A DNA stretch of 63,436 bases from CAZPHU01 sp964419255. Lineage in GTDB: Bacteria > Fibrobacterota > Chitinivibrionia > Chitinivibrionales > CAYFVL01. Where the stretch lies: NCBI GenBank assembly GCA_964419255.1, contig CAYQOU010000018.1, forward strand, positions 1 to 63,436, written 5' to 3'. Each line of letters begins with the position of its first letter. The stretch's first letter is position 1. Of this stretch, positions 17,354 to 26,260 are shown one piece after another. Under the pieces are notes generated by a model. It worked only from the letters and a program-made list of their open reading frames with translations. It made no database searches and was not told where the DNA came from. The position numbers and the translations under genes are program-made.

Positions 17354-17758
17354 ATGATCACGAATATTATAGTTAACTGTCCATTTTGCCAATCGTCAAG
17401 TGAGCTTTTCCTGACTTCGCATTCTACAGCCATCGTGCTTAATTGTCCTCACTGCTGGACGCCCCTGGTTCATACCAACAGCGGCGTGTTTGTGCTATCG
17501 GAAAACCAATTGGCGGAGCTGGCAACAGATTCTCAGGGTCGTGCTTTGAACCGCCTTCTCAATAAAATGACAGGAGACACTGCTATGGATAAAAGAGATT
17601 CTACCGAGCATAGATTCAACGCTACTGAACATGATTATGTTTCTGCTGCCGGCAGAAACGATAACGAACGAACACGCATCACTCACGATGACATAGTTAA
17701 TTTACAGATCGACCTCGCAACGATAAATGACTCGCTGGAATTGATCGAAAAAATGTAA
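17354..17758 (+). CDS. Small protein with zinc-ribbon-like CxxC pairs, function unknown
   Basis: A 134-residue protein with two CPxC pairs (CPFC at residues 9-12 and CPHC about 32-35) that could hold one zinc ion. The remainder is polar and helical with no family I recognise. It has its own strong promoter and its own terminator, so it is a single-gene transcript, divergent from the NFACT-R gene. A ribosome site before the ATG at 17354 is weak. Confidence 0.7.
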   Translation: MITNIIVNCPFCQSSSELFLTSHSTAIVLNCPHCWTPLVHTNSGVFVLSENQLAELATDSQGRALNRLLNKMTGDTAMDKRDSTEHRFNATEHDYVSAAGRNDNERTRITHDDIVNLQIDLATINDSLELIEKM

Positions 17759-17782
17759 CGTCCCTTACAGTCGGTTACAATT

Positions 17783-17823
17783 ATGGCCATATTATTCGTG
17801 AAGAATCATATGGCCATTTTTTA
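17783..17823 (+). terminator. Rho-independent terminator after the zinc-ribbon gene
   Basis: A 10-bp stem ATGGCCATAT / ATATGGCCAT with a loop of about 15 bases is followed by a T-tract. Confidence 0.85.
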
Positions 17824-17826
17824 TTG

Positions 17827-17863
17827 AAAAAAAGAGAAGCCGAAGAAAAAAACTCTTCGGCTT
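17827..17863 (-). terminator. Rho-independent terminator of the minus-strand operon ending at 17895
   Basis: On the minus strand the stem AAGCCGAAGA / TCTTCGGCTT is followed by CTC and seven T. It lies 32 bases after the stop of the 591-residue lipoprotein gene. Confidence 0.85.
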
Positions 17864-17894
17864 GAAGAAGGTGATAACTTCTTCTGAGTCGTTA

Positions 17895-19670
17895 TTATTC
17901 CAGTATGGAATCGGTGTTTACCGTGGTATCGGATATTTCTTCCAACTCCTCCTGTTCAACAGGCCGTCCCTGGCGACGTGATTGTGCCTGCAACTCCTCT
18001 ATGCTTGTCATGGGCTCATCGAGATGCTGTATCATAAACTCAGCATCATCAGCCAACTCACAGTCTGGTGTATGCTGAAGAATCCACTTGTAGTTAACCT
18101 CGGCAAGCGAAGACCTCTCCAGATGCTCATCATAAATAAACCCAATCATGAAAAAAGTATTGCATCGTTTTTGAGGTTTTTCTGAATAAATCAGATACCT
18201 GCGGTAATTCTCAATGGCATTACGAAGTACCATTGTTCTTTTCCTACCCTGCTCAAGATTTGCCAATTCGGTCTGCACTTTAGCCAAATCGATTAGCGCC
18301 TCCTGGCCGACTTCGGAGTATGGAAATACATCCACAAGAGTGCGTAATGTCTGCTCCGCGCTTCTGAGTAGCTGTGCTGCTTGCTGCCCCGTGTTCTTTT
18401 CCTCGAGGGCAAGCAGAGAATCAGCCTTCTGCTTCAATGCCACGGGATCACCGGTTTTATCATCCTTCCAATCCGACTGCAGAAATTCGACTCCTCTTTT
18501 CTTACGCAAAGAGTTGATTTTGTTTTCGAGGTTAATGGATATGGCTTCATTTCTATACTCCTGCACTGCTCCGGCGAGTCGAGCGGAGTCGGGCATTTTG
18601 CCTGCTGTAAGCCCATCATCCCAGAGCCCGAACACAATCATAGACGTATCTATGGGAATTTCTTTTTTAGCATCGGGTAAGATGTTTTCTTCGATGTGAT
18701 TTGTCGCAACTTCATACTTCCATGCCCAATCCAGCACACCTTGAACATCTTCGTTGTTTACAAACCCGCTTTCGCGTGCCTGTTCGGAGAAAAGTTTCCA
18801 TTTGAGAAGCCATTCCACCAAAAATTTCCTTTTTGACTGACTTTCGTAATCCTTTCGAGATTGTTCGGGCAGCCATTCCAAAATAATGTCCAGATCTTGG
18901 GGGGTGATATACTTTCCCTCTCCGAAAAAGGCATCAACGGAATCGGGATACGGCTCATTAAACTTATCTTCATATAGCTGCTGCATGAAAAACGTTGTTG
19001 GATTACGGCTGATGGTCATCAACCAGCGCTGGCGGACCATTGCGGAATCGATAGTTGTGTCATTTGGACTAGTCATTTGACTATAGAAGGCCGAATCGGG
19101 TGGATACTCCGACAGAAACATATCCGCCAGTACCTGCCGGCGTATTTTAGACAGAGGCTGGTAGACCACCGAATCTTTTGTCTGCGGCTTGACAAGAGAA
19201 TCCGCCGAGGTTGTATCGGAAACAGTATCCAAGCGTGCAGTGTCTGCAGGGATAGTGACTGTTATAGTATCTTTGTATTTTTCCCGGTTACGCGAATAGT
19301 AGTCTTCGATTTCCTCTTCCGTAAAGCCCAGATTTTGGCTGAGAATTTGTTGCGCATACATTTGAGCCGGATAATAGCGTTGCTTCCATCGCCAGTCTTG
19401 AGTTGATTTTAGCTTGTTTTTCCCACTCGCATCACTAAAAAGCACCTGCGTTTCAACCAGGGCGGAGGCCGGCTTCCTGTCTCCCGGAAAAAAAGTGCTT
19501 TTTTGGGCAGGATACATGCGCTGCATCGTTGTAAAATACTGGTAGCTTTCGCGAGGGAGTATCTTACCTCCGACTTTGGCAAAAGCGTTTTCTTCATTGG
19601 CTGCATTGCTGCAGGAACTATACATAAGAGATGTACCTACCAACAGTACATAAACAGCAAACCGACACAT
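17895..19670 (-). CDS. Lipoprotein with SurA-N-like start and C-terminal TPR-like helices
   Basis: A 591-residue exported protein. The N-terminal signal ends in a marginal lipobox (YSSC, Cys at about 20). The next part, AKVGGKILPRESYQYF, resembles the opening of SurA/PrsA-type chaperones, and a long helical region follows. No PPIC isomerase core was recognised. The C-terminal 200 residues look like BamD/TPR helices (LLRSAEQTLRTLVDVFPYSE, AIENYRRYLIYSE). A periplasmic folding or outer-membrane assembly role is plausible but inferred. The acidic end (EELEEISDTTVNTDSILE) is probably disordered. It is followed by a terminator. Confidence 0.7.
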   Translation of the reverse strand: MCRFAVYVLLVGTSLMYSSCSNAANEENAFAKVGGKILPRESYQYFTTMQRMYPAQKSTFFPGDRKPASALVETQVLFSDASGKNKLKSTQDWRWKQRYYPAQMYAQQILSQNLGFTEEEIEDYYSRNREKYKDTITVTIPADTARLDTVSDTTSADSLVKPQTKDSVVYQPLSKIRRQVLADMFLSEYPPDSAFYSQMTSPNDTTIDSAMVRQRWLMTISRNPTTFFMQQLYEDKFNEPYPDSVDAFFGEGKYITPQDLDIILEWLPEQSRKDYESQSKRKFLVEWLLKWKLFSEQARESGFVNNEDVQGVLDWAWKYEVATNHIEENILPDAKKEIPIDTSMIVFGLWDDGLTAGKMPDSARLAGAVQEYRNEAISINLENKINSLRKKRGVEFLQSDWKDDKTGDPVALKQKADSLLALEEKNTGQQAAQLLRSAEQTLRTLVDVFPYSEVGQEALIDLAKVQTELANLEQGRKRTMVLRNAIENYRRYLIYSEKPQKRCNTFFMIGFIYDEHLERSSLAEVNYKWILQHTPDCELADDAEFMIQHLDEPMTSIEELQAQSRRQGRPVEQEELEEISDTTVNTDSILE

Positions 19671-19751
19671 AACAGTATCTCCTTCCCTATGATCATACGC
19701 GAAGCAAAATTGGGAAAAGTATTGTTGTCAATTAAAACAAAGGAAAAAAAA

Positions 19752-20105
19752 TTAGAGGCTGCTCACCGCCTCATCCAATTCATCATAAATCTCCAGCAGG
19801 GATGTCGCACCGATAATCTCAATAATCTCGTAAACATTTTCGTTCACGTTTGCGATTTTGAATGAACCACCTTTTCCTTTGGCAGTCTTACTGAAATGTA
19901 ACAAAATACCTAATCCCGTGCTATTTACGTATCGCAGTTTGGCGAAATCCGCAACGATATTCAGATATCCGTCATTAAGGAGATTAAAAACCTTTTCGAC
20001 TACCGTCTCTACATTCGTGGCATCCAGATCCCCGATAAATCGAATAAGCTTGGCGTTTTCCTTTCCGGCTATATCATCATATTCTAACTCGATTTGAGAC
20101 TCCAT
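19752..20105 (-). CDS. STAS-domain anti-sigma factor antagonist
   Basis: A 117-residue single-domain protein of the SpoIIAA/RsbV type. The phosphorylatable serine sits in YVNSTGLGILLHF (about residues 64-76), the usual D/N-S-T/S-G motif. Such proteins bind and release a partner kinase/anti-sigma factor depending on phosphorylation. The gene starts 3 bases after the STAS-kinase fusion gene ends, so it is cotranscribed with its probable partners. Confidence 0.92.
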   Translation of the reverse strand: MESQIELEYDDIAGKENAKLIRFIGDLDATNVETVVEKVFNLLNDGYLNIVADFAKLRYVNSTGLGILLHFSKTAKGKGGSFKIANVNENVYEIIEIIGATSLLEIYDELDEAVSSL

Positions 20106-20108
20106 ATA

Positions 20109-20900
20109 TTAATCCTCTTTCAATTTGGTGACATGAACGCTGGTGCCGCCATCCGAATATTCTATTGTAAAATCATTAGATAGCATCTTTATTAATCTTA
20201 ATCCCCGACCCCGCTTTTCATCCCGGGATTTTTTGGGTTTAAAAAGAGACTTGGACAACTCTTTTAAAGCTTGTGCTTTGGATTGATCGCAGGTATTGAC
20301 CACCTTTACTTTGATTTTTCTGCGATCGATAGTAACATGCACATGAATCTCAGCAGACGGATTTTGTACACCGTGCTCAACAGCATTGTTACATACTTCA
20401 TCAACGATGGTCTCTATTCTGAACGAATCGCGGTTGTTATACCCTTTTTGCCGGGCAAGCCGACTGATCAGTTGGCGAACGGGAGGAACAAATTTTAGTT
20501 GCGAGGGGAAAGTGAGACTTAATATTTCGGAGCGGTCCTTATAATCCCAGTTATACGCATGCAACGCACTATTCACATCGGTGAAGAATCCGAAGATTCT
20601 GTTTGCATCCATCGCTGTCAGCTTCTCTTTTACATCCAAAGCCAATCCGGCAAAAACCATTTCACCCCCGCGATCCAACAGCGACGATCTGCACCCCATC
20701 AGCTCTCCCAAAGCCGCGGATGAAATTGCGGCAACTTCAGACATATCGGCGATGGCAAATACATATTGCCCATTCAGAACTGCTTCAAAGCTCCGGGAAA
20801 TATTCTCAATACTTCCGGAATCCAACTCTCCCTCGATGCGTATTATTGCCACCTCAGCGGCTTCCCGGCTCGGGGTGATTTCTATTACTGGAGATTTCAT
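20109..20900 (-). CDS. STAS-like domain fused to an RsbW-type HATPase (anti-sigma kinase)
   Basis: A 263-residue protein with two parts. Residues 1-115 form a STAS-like fold (IRIEGELDSGSIENI, AISSAALGELMG). Residues 130-263 form a GHKL ATPase of the RsbW/SpoIIAB type, with N-box IVDEVCNNAVEHG and G-box KRGRGLRLIKML. The fusion puts antagonist-like and kinase-like domains in one chain, which could make the partner switch self-regulated. It is flanked by a separate STAS protein and a separate kinase in the same operon. Confidence 0.88.
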   Translation of the reverse strand: MKSPVIEITPSREAAEVAIIRIEGELDSGSIENISRSFEAVLNGQYVFAIADMSEVAAISSAALGELMGCRSSLLDRGGEMVFAGLALDVKEKLTAMDANRIFGFFTDVNSALHAYNWDYKDRSEILSLTFPSQLKFVPPVRQLISRLARQKGYNNRDSFRIETIVDEVCNNAVEHGVQNPSAEIHVHVTIDRRKIKVKVVNTCDQSKAQALKELSKSLFKPKKSRDEKRGRGLRLIKMLSNDFTIEYSDGGTSVHVTKLKED

Positions 20901-20934
20901 GTATTAATTCCCTGAACTCAAAGTCTGTACTTTG

Positions 20935-21420
20935 TCAAAACTGTTTATCTTCAGCGGAATCCTGTTCCCGCCGGCGAACGACTTTAATTGAGGTCAAATT
21001 GTTTTCATCGATTTCAAATTCAACTTCCTCCGAAAGTGTACGGATAATTTCAAAGCCCAGACCGGAAGTCCCCCTTCCCGAATACTCCTCAGAAATATCC
21101 TGAATATCCGACTTCTCACGCTTCAAAGCCTGTCGCAATCGTTCAATATTGCTTTTCGCACCTCCCTGATCTTTTACATTTACCTCTATTCTGTCCTTAA
21201 AAATTGTGCAGGAAAGATCAACGATATCATTGAGCGACTTACAGCCATATACAACCGCATTATTACATATTTCGTCGATGATAATTTCCGATCGATACGC
21301 AAACTTAGAGCTAAAACCGTCTATCTGCAAAACCTCTGAAATGAATTTGCGTATCGCGGGGATATATTCGAGATCACTCGGAAACTGTAACCGAATATTG
21401 TCCGGTATGGATTCATTCAT
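20935..21420 (-). CDS. RsbW-type anti-sigma factor / serine kinase (HATPase)
   Basis: A 161-residue GHKL ATPase. The N-box is IIDEICNNAVVYG and the G-box region is GRGTSGLGFEIIRTLS. It is the length of stand-alone RsbW/SpoIIAB. It would phosphorylate a STAS antagonist and may hold a sigma factor or another target. No sigma-factor gene is in view nearby, so the output partner is unknown. Confidence 0.88.
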   Translation of the reverse strand: MNESIPDNIRLQFPSDLEYIPAIRKFISEVLQIDGFSSKFAYRSEIIIDEICNNAVVYGCKSLNDIVDLSCTIFKDRIEVNVKDQGGAKSNIERLRQALKREKSDIQDISEEYSGRGTSGLGFEIIRTLSEEVEFEIDENNLTSIKVVRRREQDSAEDKQF

Positions 21421-21485
21421 GTTTGTACACCTTTCATGAAGCAGTACAGGCCCTCAGCATTATTCTACATAATCCCGATGAACAG

Positions 21486-21818
21486 TTATTCACCATGCAG
21501 AATAAATTTCTCGTCTTCAGAATTGATGAAACCCTTTTTTACCATTGTTTCAACTAAACGAGCATTGATCTCAAGTAGCTTTTTAAAGCTGGGAGCCTCA
21601 TCCAGACCTTTGATATTCTGAACCGTTTTGGCATCCTTTTCCGATTGACCACGAAGAGTATCAAGGACACACTCCAAAACAAACATCACTTCGCCATAGG
21701 TCAAATTCCCCTGGCGATAATCGGAAAACTCCTGTATCGCTCCGAGTATCAGATCGTTGAGCTTATTGTACTCATTCTGGTCATCAAAAACGTTGCGGTA
21801 CTTACCAAAATCTCCCAT
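21486..21818 (-). CDS. Small helical protein of unknown function
   Basis: A 110-residue, mostly helical acidic protein (GAIQEFSDYRQGNLTYGEVM, then LECVLDTLRGQ). No family is recognised. It is in line with the partner-switching genes, 65 bases upstream of the RsbW-type gene. The ATG has a good GAGGAGA site, so I take it as real. Confidence 0.6.
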   Translation of the reverse strand: MGDFGKYRNVFDDQNEYNKLNDLILGAIQEFSDYRQGNLTYGEVMFVLECVLDTLRGQSEKDAKTVQNIKGLDEAPSFKKLLEINARLVETMVKKGFINSEDEKFILHGE

Positions 21819-21984
21819 GGAAGTCTCCTCTCAGACAGGCAACACGCAGAATCACCGCGTGTTACCGCAAAGAATAGTAAATATACATATAAATTACAGG
21901 GTGCAGCTAAATTCACATCAATTGATTACATCCTACAATCGCGGAATTTTTTTGCGCACCCATTTTCCTGGTTTTCAGAGAAGA

Positions 21985-22773
21985 TCAGGGGGCGGGAAGA
22001 GAAGGTGGCGGCTCAGTAGTTTCAGCATCCTCTGTCTGCTGCTCTTGTAGCCCATCAGTCTGTGGGATCTCTTGCGGTTGCAGAGTTTCCCCTTCCACAC
22101 TAGGAATTCCGAAAAGATCCTCTACCCTGGGCTCCTGCTGTCGATCCTCAATGCCGGACACCGACTCTTCCAATGTCTGCCCACTTTTCAACCGGCTGCG
22201 AATAACCCCGATGACTGCCCGTTCACCCTTTTGTACAGCCCTTGCAATAAGCGAATCATTAACGGACTGCCGGTCGGCTGCAGTCAGATGAGTTATTTTT
22301 GCCACAGGCCTGAAGAATACCACCCCTTTTTTTAGTGAGTACTCTGCCTCTACAGCCCCCACATACGCAAACTGCTCAACGCTCAAACTGTACATCATCA
22401 GTTTCACTCGCAATCTACCCACGGCCCATGCCTGTATGAGGTTTTTCCGATGAATGGAGATTTCGTGTTTTTCCGCCTGCCCCCATACGATCAGTGTACT
22501 ATCTCCTGTTGTTTTCACCAGGCGCTGAACGATATCCCCTCCAACCCACGGATCATATGAAAAACCCGCCTTTTCCTTTAATATGCGAGTGCGACGTGAG
22601 TCGGCCAGATGGATCATCGGGTGAACCGACAGACGATCTCGCATTGCACCATCAAAGTCTTGCCTGATTGCCGGAATACTCTCGCTGGATAACCCCAGGT
22701 AAAAAATCTTCAGTTTTTGAGCTTGAAGCTGTACGGCAATAATACATACCATTGCAATACAGTATCTGATCAT
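21985..22773 (-). CDS. Exported protein of unknown function next to flagellar-type genes
   Basis: A 262-residue protein with a signal peptide (residues 1-18, ends LQAQ). The first 200 residues alternate strand and helix (LKIFYLGLSSESIPAIRQDF; STLIVWGQAEKHEISI), and the last 50 are rich in Glu, Gln and Pro. No known family was recognised. Its start overlaps the stop of the FlhB-C-like gene by 4 bases, so it is translationally coupled to it. A role in the flagellum or envelope is only suggested by position. Confidence 0.65.
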   Translation of the reverse strand: MIRYCIAMVCIIAVQLQAQKLKIFYLGLSSESIPAIRQDFDGAMRDRLSVHPMIHLADSRRTRILKEKAGFSYDPWVGGDIVQRLVKTTGDSTLIVWGQAEKHEISIHRKNLIQAWAVGRLRVKLMMYSLSVEQFAYVGAVEAEYSLKKGVVFFRPVAKITHLTAADRQSVNDSLIARAVQKGERAVIGVIRSRLKSGQTLEESVSGIEDRQQEPRVEDLFGIPSVEGETLQPQEIPQTDGLQEQQTEDAETTEPPPSLPAP

Positions 22774-23072
22774 GAGTTGCTCTCCCTTTTCATTGACTCG
22801 CCTGCCCGGTAAATCCAGCTTAAGATTTCCGCGACCGCACCATACAGTTCACCTGGTATCTCCTGATTTAAATCAATCTTCGCCAAAAACTCCACCAGAT
22901 CATCATCCCGCCGGATCGGAATACACTGTTCCTGGGCGATCTGACGAATACGTTTTGCGACCTTGTTAGTACCTTTGGCAACCACTCGAGGAGCTGAGTC
23001 GGTCTTTTCGTCATATCTGACCGCGACAGCTTTATGCGGACAATTCTTTTCACCATTCCCCGATTTACTCAT
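22770..23072 (-). CDS. FlhB C-terminal-domain-like protein (export-switch type, soluble)
   Basis: A 100-residue protein matching only the cytoplasmic C-terminal domain of FlhB/YscU: AVAVRYDEKTDSAPRVVAKG, ending in LYGAVAEILSWIYRA. Family members of this short form (FhlX/YlqH type) lack the membrane part. The NPTH autocleavage motif that full FlhB has is not present. In FlhB this domain controls the substrate switch of the flagellar export gate. It sits 5 bases after the FliK-like gene, its natural partner in hook-length control. Confidence 0.85.
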   Translation of the reverse strand: MSKSGNGEKNCPHKAVAVRYDEKTDSAPRVVAKGTNKVAKRIRQIAQEQCIPIRRDDDLVEFLAKIDLNQEIPGELYGAVAEILSWIYRAGESMKRESNS

Positions 23073-23077
23073 AATCC

Positions 23078-24973
23078 TTATCCTTGTATGTCGAGTATAC
23101 CATTATGGGAACTGAAATGTGAATCAATACTTTGCTGAGGTGCAGGCTCAAGGCTATGCATATCCAGTCGAAGAACGGGAAGTCCTCTCGATTGCAGAGC
23201 GTGCCTGAAAGACTCTTTTCGGCGATCAAACCAATTATACGTGGATTGTTTCTCAAAGCCGATGCTAATCTGACAATGTTTAGATTCCTCCCAGTAAATA
23301 GTGGCGGACACTTCGCCTAATACACGAGGGCTTACGCTGACATTCAGGGAGTACTGTTTCTTCTTTCCTTTCCTGGATGAAGCGCCCTTTTTTCTCAGAA
23401 CCTGCAGTCGAACCTCCGTCCACTCACCATCGATACGCATCGGTACAGCAATAACCTGCTGCTCCCCCTCAGCGGTAGCAACGGGGCGTGCAAGAAATTG
23501 TAGAGCTTCGATCCTGTTCATCATCTTATCACTGAGCTGTCGCAGGTCATGCATTTCATGCGCAGCCATGTTCTCAACAATCGCAGATAATCCGGCCTGA
23601 TTTGTATTCACCACCTCGTTTCGTACATTCTCCCCCTCCCTGCGCTGCTTTGGAGAATTTACCTGCTCGAGCAAGTCCGATAACTGTAAAAGAATGGATT
23701 TTAAATCACTACTCTTTGGTTGCTCCAGTGGTGTTGCGTGTGCAGCGAGTTTCGACTCCAGGGTGATGCCAAGCCGATCCATGTATTGGTTTAAAAATTC
23801 TCCGAGCGAACTCGTCGATTCAGAATTAACCTGCCCTGGAGTGATAGCGGGTATGTCCGGTAAAATGGAGTCGATTAACCCATATCTTCGCAGAACGAGC
23901 AGATCTTTCAGAAGATTGCACGCGGATGGAGACAGAGCGTATACGGCACTGTCCGGTGGAATCGTGTTAGACGATACACGCGTTTTCAGCTGGTGAAGCA
24001 CTTGGATGAATGACCTTTTAAGGCTTTCGGGAGAGAGTGCGGGGGCTGAAGATTCTTTGTCCAAACGAAAGAGCTTATCATCAAGCTCCTTCAGGTGTTG
24101 TTCCGAGAGTGATGATCTGTCGAATAGAATGTGTTGCAACATCTCCGGATGAGACTGCCGAAGCAGCGTGCTTTTCATGTTTGACAGTAACTCACGCGTT
24201 TCAGCATGAAGCTGTGATGGAGACAAAACCACAGCCTTGTGGCTTTTTTCATTTCCCATAACCCTCACATAAATAGGCGTCTTTGGATCATCTGCAACCA
24301 CGTGCTCCAGAATCCCAGCAGGATGATCCCGCACTCCGTTTTCACTAAGCCAGCAGCGGCAGGATTGGAGTGATGGGAAAGCGAAAAAACCTTTTTTACT
24401 GCTATCAGCCGGTAGTTCGAACGCTATTGGATTGGCACCGGCGCGACTGCGTAAGACGGTGTTTAGGGCGATGAGTTCGCTGCGGAGCGTTTTTTCCAAA
24501 AGAAGCGTATCATCTCCACTTTTCGTGACACTTTTTTCTAAACAGCTGAGGAGTTTTTCTGCGCTCATAAAGAGAGTACTGCTTAGAGGTTGCACCGATT
24601 CGCCAAGTTTTTGGAGGGCCTCGGATGCGAGAGTGCTTACTTTTTTTTGCGAGGATTCACTGAGAAAAACAAGTAATGCGCGTAGATCCTCTGAAGAGAG
24701 TATCTTTTGTCGATGAAGTGAATCAGCGTTTGCCGTTTGTTGACTATCGCTTGATAGTTTCTGTATGATCAGCTTATCCCCGAAATGTAACAGAATAACA
24801 GATTCACCTTTGCGCAAATCGCCTTTCTGATCCAGATTAACCGTAATCTCATGACCATTATTACTTATGGTGATGGTGTTATCACTGGCTCCGGTAATCA
24901 CCCCGTGAAAGGATGATATTCGATGGCTGTCTTTGATAACCGAGCCGGTCAGAAGAACTGCGGACGTATTCAT
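23078..24973 (-). CDS. FliK-like flagellar hook-length control protein
   Basis: A 631-residue protein. The middle is long and low in order. The C-terminal region has the FliK C-domain pattern: IDGEWTEVRLQVLRKK, VSPRVLGEVSATIYWEESKH, FRHALQSRGLPVLRLDMHSL. The N-terminus (GVITGASDNTITISNNGHEI and onward) is a small beta-barrel-like part. FliK measures hook length and triggers the export switch through FlhB. Placement next to an FlhB-C protein and a DUF6115-like protein supports the call; no other flagellar structural genes are in the window. Confidence 0.75.
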   Translation of the reverse strand: MNTSAVLLTGSVIKDSHRISSFHGVITGASDNTITISNNGHEITVNLDQKGDLRKGESVILLHFGDKLIIQKLSSDSQQTANADSLHRQKILSSEDLRALLVFLSESSQKKVSTLASEALQKLGESVQPLSSTLFMSAEKLLSCLEKSVTKSGDDTLLLEKTLRSELIALNTVLRSRAGANPIAFELPADSSKKGFFAFPSLQSCRCWLSENGVRDHPAGILEHVVADDPKTPIYVRVMGNEKSHKAVVLSPSQLHAETRELLSNMKSTLLRQSHPEMLQHILFDRSSLSEQHLKELDDKLFRLDKESSAPALSPESLKRSFIQVLHQLKTRVSSNTIPPDSAVYALSPSACNLLKDLLVLRRYGLIDSILPDIPAITPGQVNSESTSSLGEFLNQYMDRLGITLESKLAAHATPLEQPKSSDLKSILLQLSDLLEQVNSPKQRREGENVRNEVVNTNQAGLSAIVENMAAHEMHDLRQLSDKMMNRIEALQFLARPVATAEGEQQVIAVPMRIDGEWTEVRLQVLRKKGASSRKGKKKQYSLNVSVSPRVLGEVSATIYWEESKHCQISIGFEKQSTYNWFDRRKESFRHALQSRGLPVLRLDMHSLEPAPQQSIDSHFSSHNGILDIQG

Positions 24974-25035
24974 GATAGTTGTCAGCCAAGGGTGGAGATC
25001 GGCAGGTACCGATTCCGGTTTATATTACACGAGAA

Positions 25036-26073
25036 TTACGAGAGGCGGCTGTTGCCTTTCTGAGCGGTTATTCTCAGGACAAGCTCAACCTGATCCACAC
25101 TTATCTGTTCAAGGCGGGAGATATCATGTTTGCTCAAGCCCCTGGCCGCTGCATCTAATATTCTGCTCCGCAGGTCACCATCCCGGGATGAAAAGGAGGA
25201 CGATTTATCGGAGGAGAAGTCGGTTAGTGAACTCGACTGTTCCGGTTTATTTTCCCGAAACACATCCGGATGCGCAGCTGAGGCATTAAAACGCTGAATG
25301 CTTCTTATATCATCAGCCATTCGGCGCCTGAGAGACTCCACAGACTCCCTTTCTTCGATATCGGCATATTTCTCGGAATCTAAAGATTTTTGAGGCGTAA
25401 AATCGGATTTGTCGCCTATCGGTTTATCTGAGGGGGTTGTTCGGTTCATAATCGGATTCGACGATGGGTAAACTGATGATTTATCTAACGTTTCTTGATT
25501 GTCGGTCTGCGCGGCGGGCCTGGTAAAAGGATAGGCCGGCTCTACGGGGTCAGGTGCATTCTTTGGCAGGGCTGACCGAGGCCATTTGGGATGGGCTTTG
25601 GATTCTTTCTTTTTATTACGGATAACCTGACTTAATCCCCACACAAGAATAAGCACACATATGGATGCGATTGTGCCTATGACAAGGATCACCCATTCAA
25701 ACATCCCGGCAGGCTTTAGCTGATCCCAGGCAGTGAGTATAAAATTCGAAGGATTGTTTCCGATAGATGTTGATGCCCCGGTAGATTCGACGACTGCTGC
25801 CAGTTGGTTACGCAAATCGGCGATAGAATCTTTGATAGCTGCGGTCTGACCTTGTAGCTCTTGAATCGACTTTCCCTGCCGCTTAAGCTGCTGTTTGTGA
25901 ACTTCGATAGAATCGAGTCGGCGGGTTAGCTGGTATTTTTGTTCCGCGAGTATATGGATCTGAGAATACTCCGGCTGATCTGCCAAAAGCGGGTCAGTCA
26001 CGGCAAACAGTAAAATAAAGCTGTATCCCAGAATAATAATGTAGTTTTTATTATTTTTGTTACGATGAGACAA
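25036..26073 (-). CDS. Membrane protein with coiled coil and C-terminal DUF6115-like helix-turn-helix
   Basis: A 345-residue protein. A signal/anchor segment (about 11-32) is followed by a coiled coil (about 40-95) and a transmembrane helix (about 125-145). A long Ser/Pro-rich linker leads to a short helical C-terminus (LDAAARGLSKHDISRLEQIS) like the DUF6115 end found in genes of flagellar operons. It begins the minus-strand flagellar-type cluster, 62 bases ahead of the FliK-like gene. Function unknown. Confidence 0.65.
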   Translation of the reverse strand: MSHRNKNNKNYIIILGYSFILLFAVTDPLLADQPEYSQIHILAEQKYQLTRRLDSIEVHKQQLKRQGKSIQELQGQTAAIKDSIADLRNQLAAVVESTGASTSIGNNPSNFILTAWDQLKPAGMFEWVILVIGTIASICVLILVWGLSQVIRNKKKESKAHPKWPRSALPKNAPDPVEPAYPFTRPAAQTDNQETLDKSSVYPSSNPIMNRTTPSDKPIGDKSDFTPQKSLDSEKYADIEERESVESLRRRMADDIRSIQRFNASAAHPDVFRENKPEQSSSLTDFSSDKSSSFSSRDGDLRSRILDAAARGLSKHDISRLEQISVDQVELVLRITAQKGNSRLS

Positions 26074-26260
26074 CGGCGGACCGAACCCTGTTTTTATTTC
26101 AAATTTTGATTGAAGTAGGTCTTTTAAAAATCTAAGATATATTTTGTAGTACGATTTGGCAATTTCCGCATGGAATTCGCTAACAGGGGCGGCTCTATTG
26201 CCCCCTCTTCTTATAGATTGTATATTGTTCTTCAGTCTTTTACCAGAGGCTTAACTGAAT

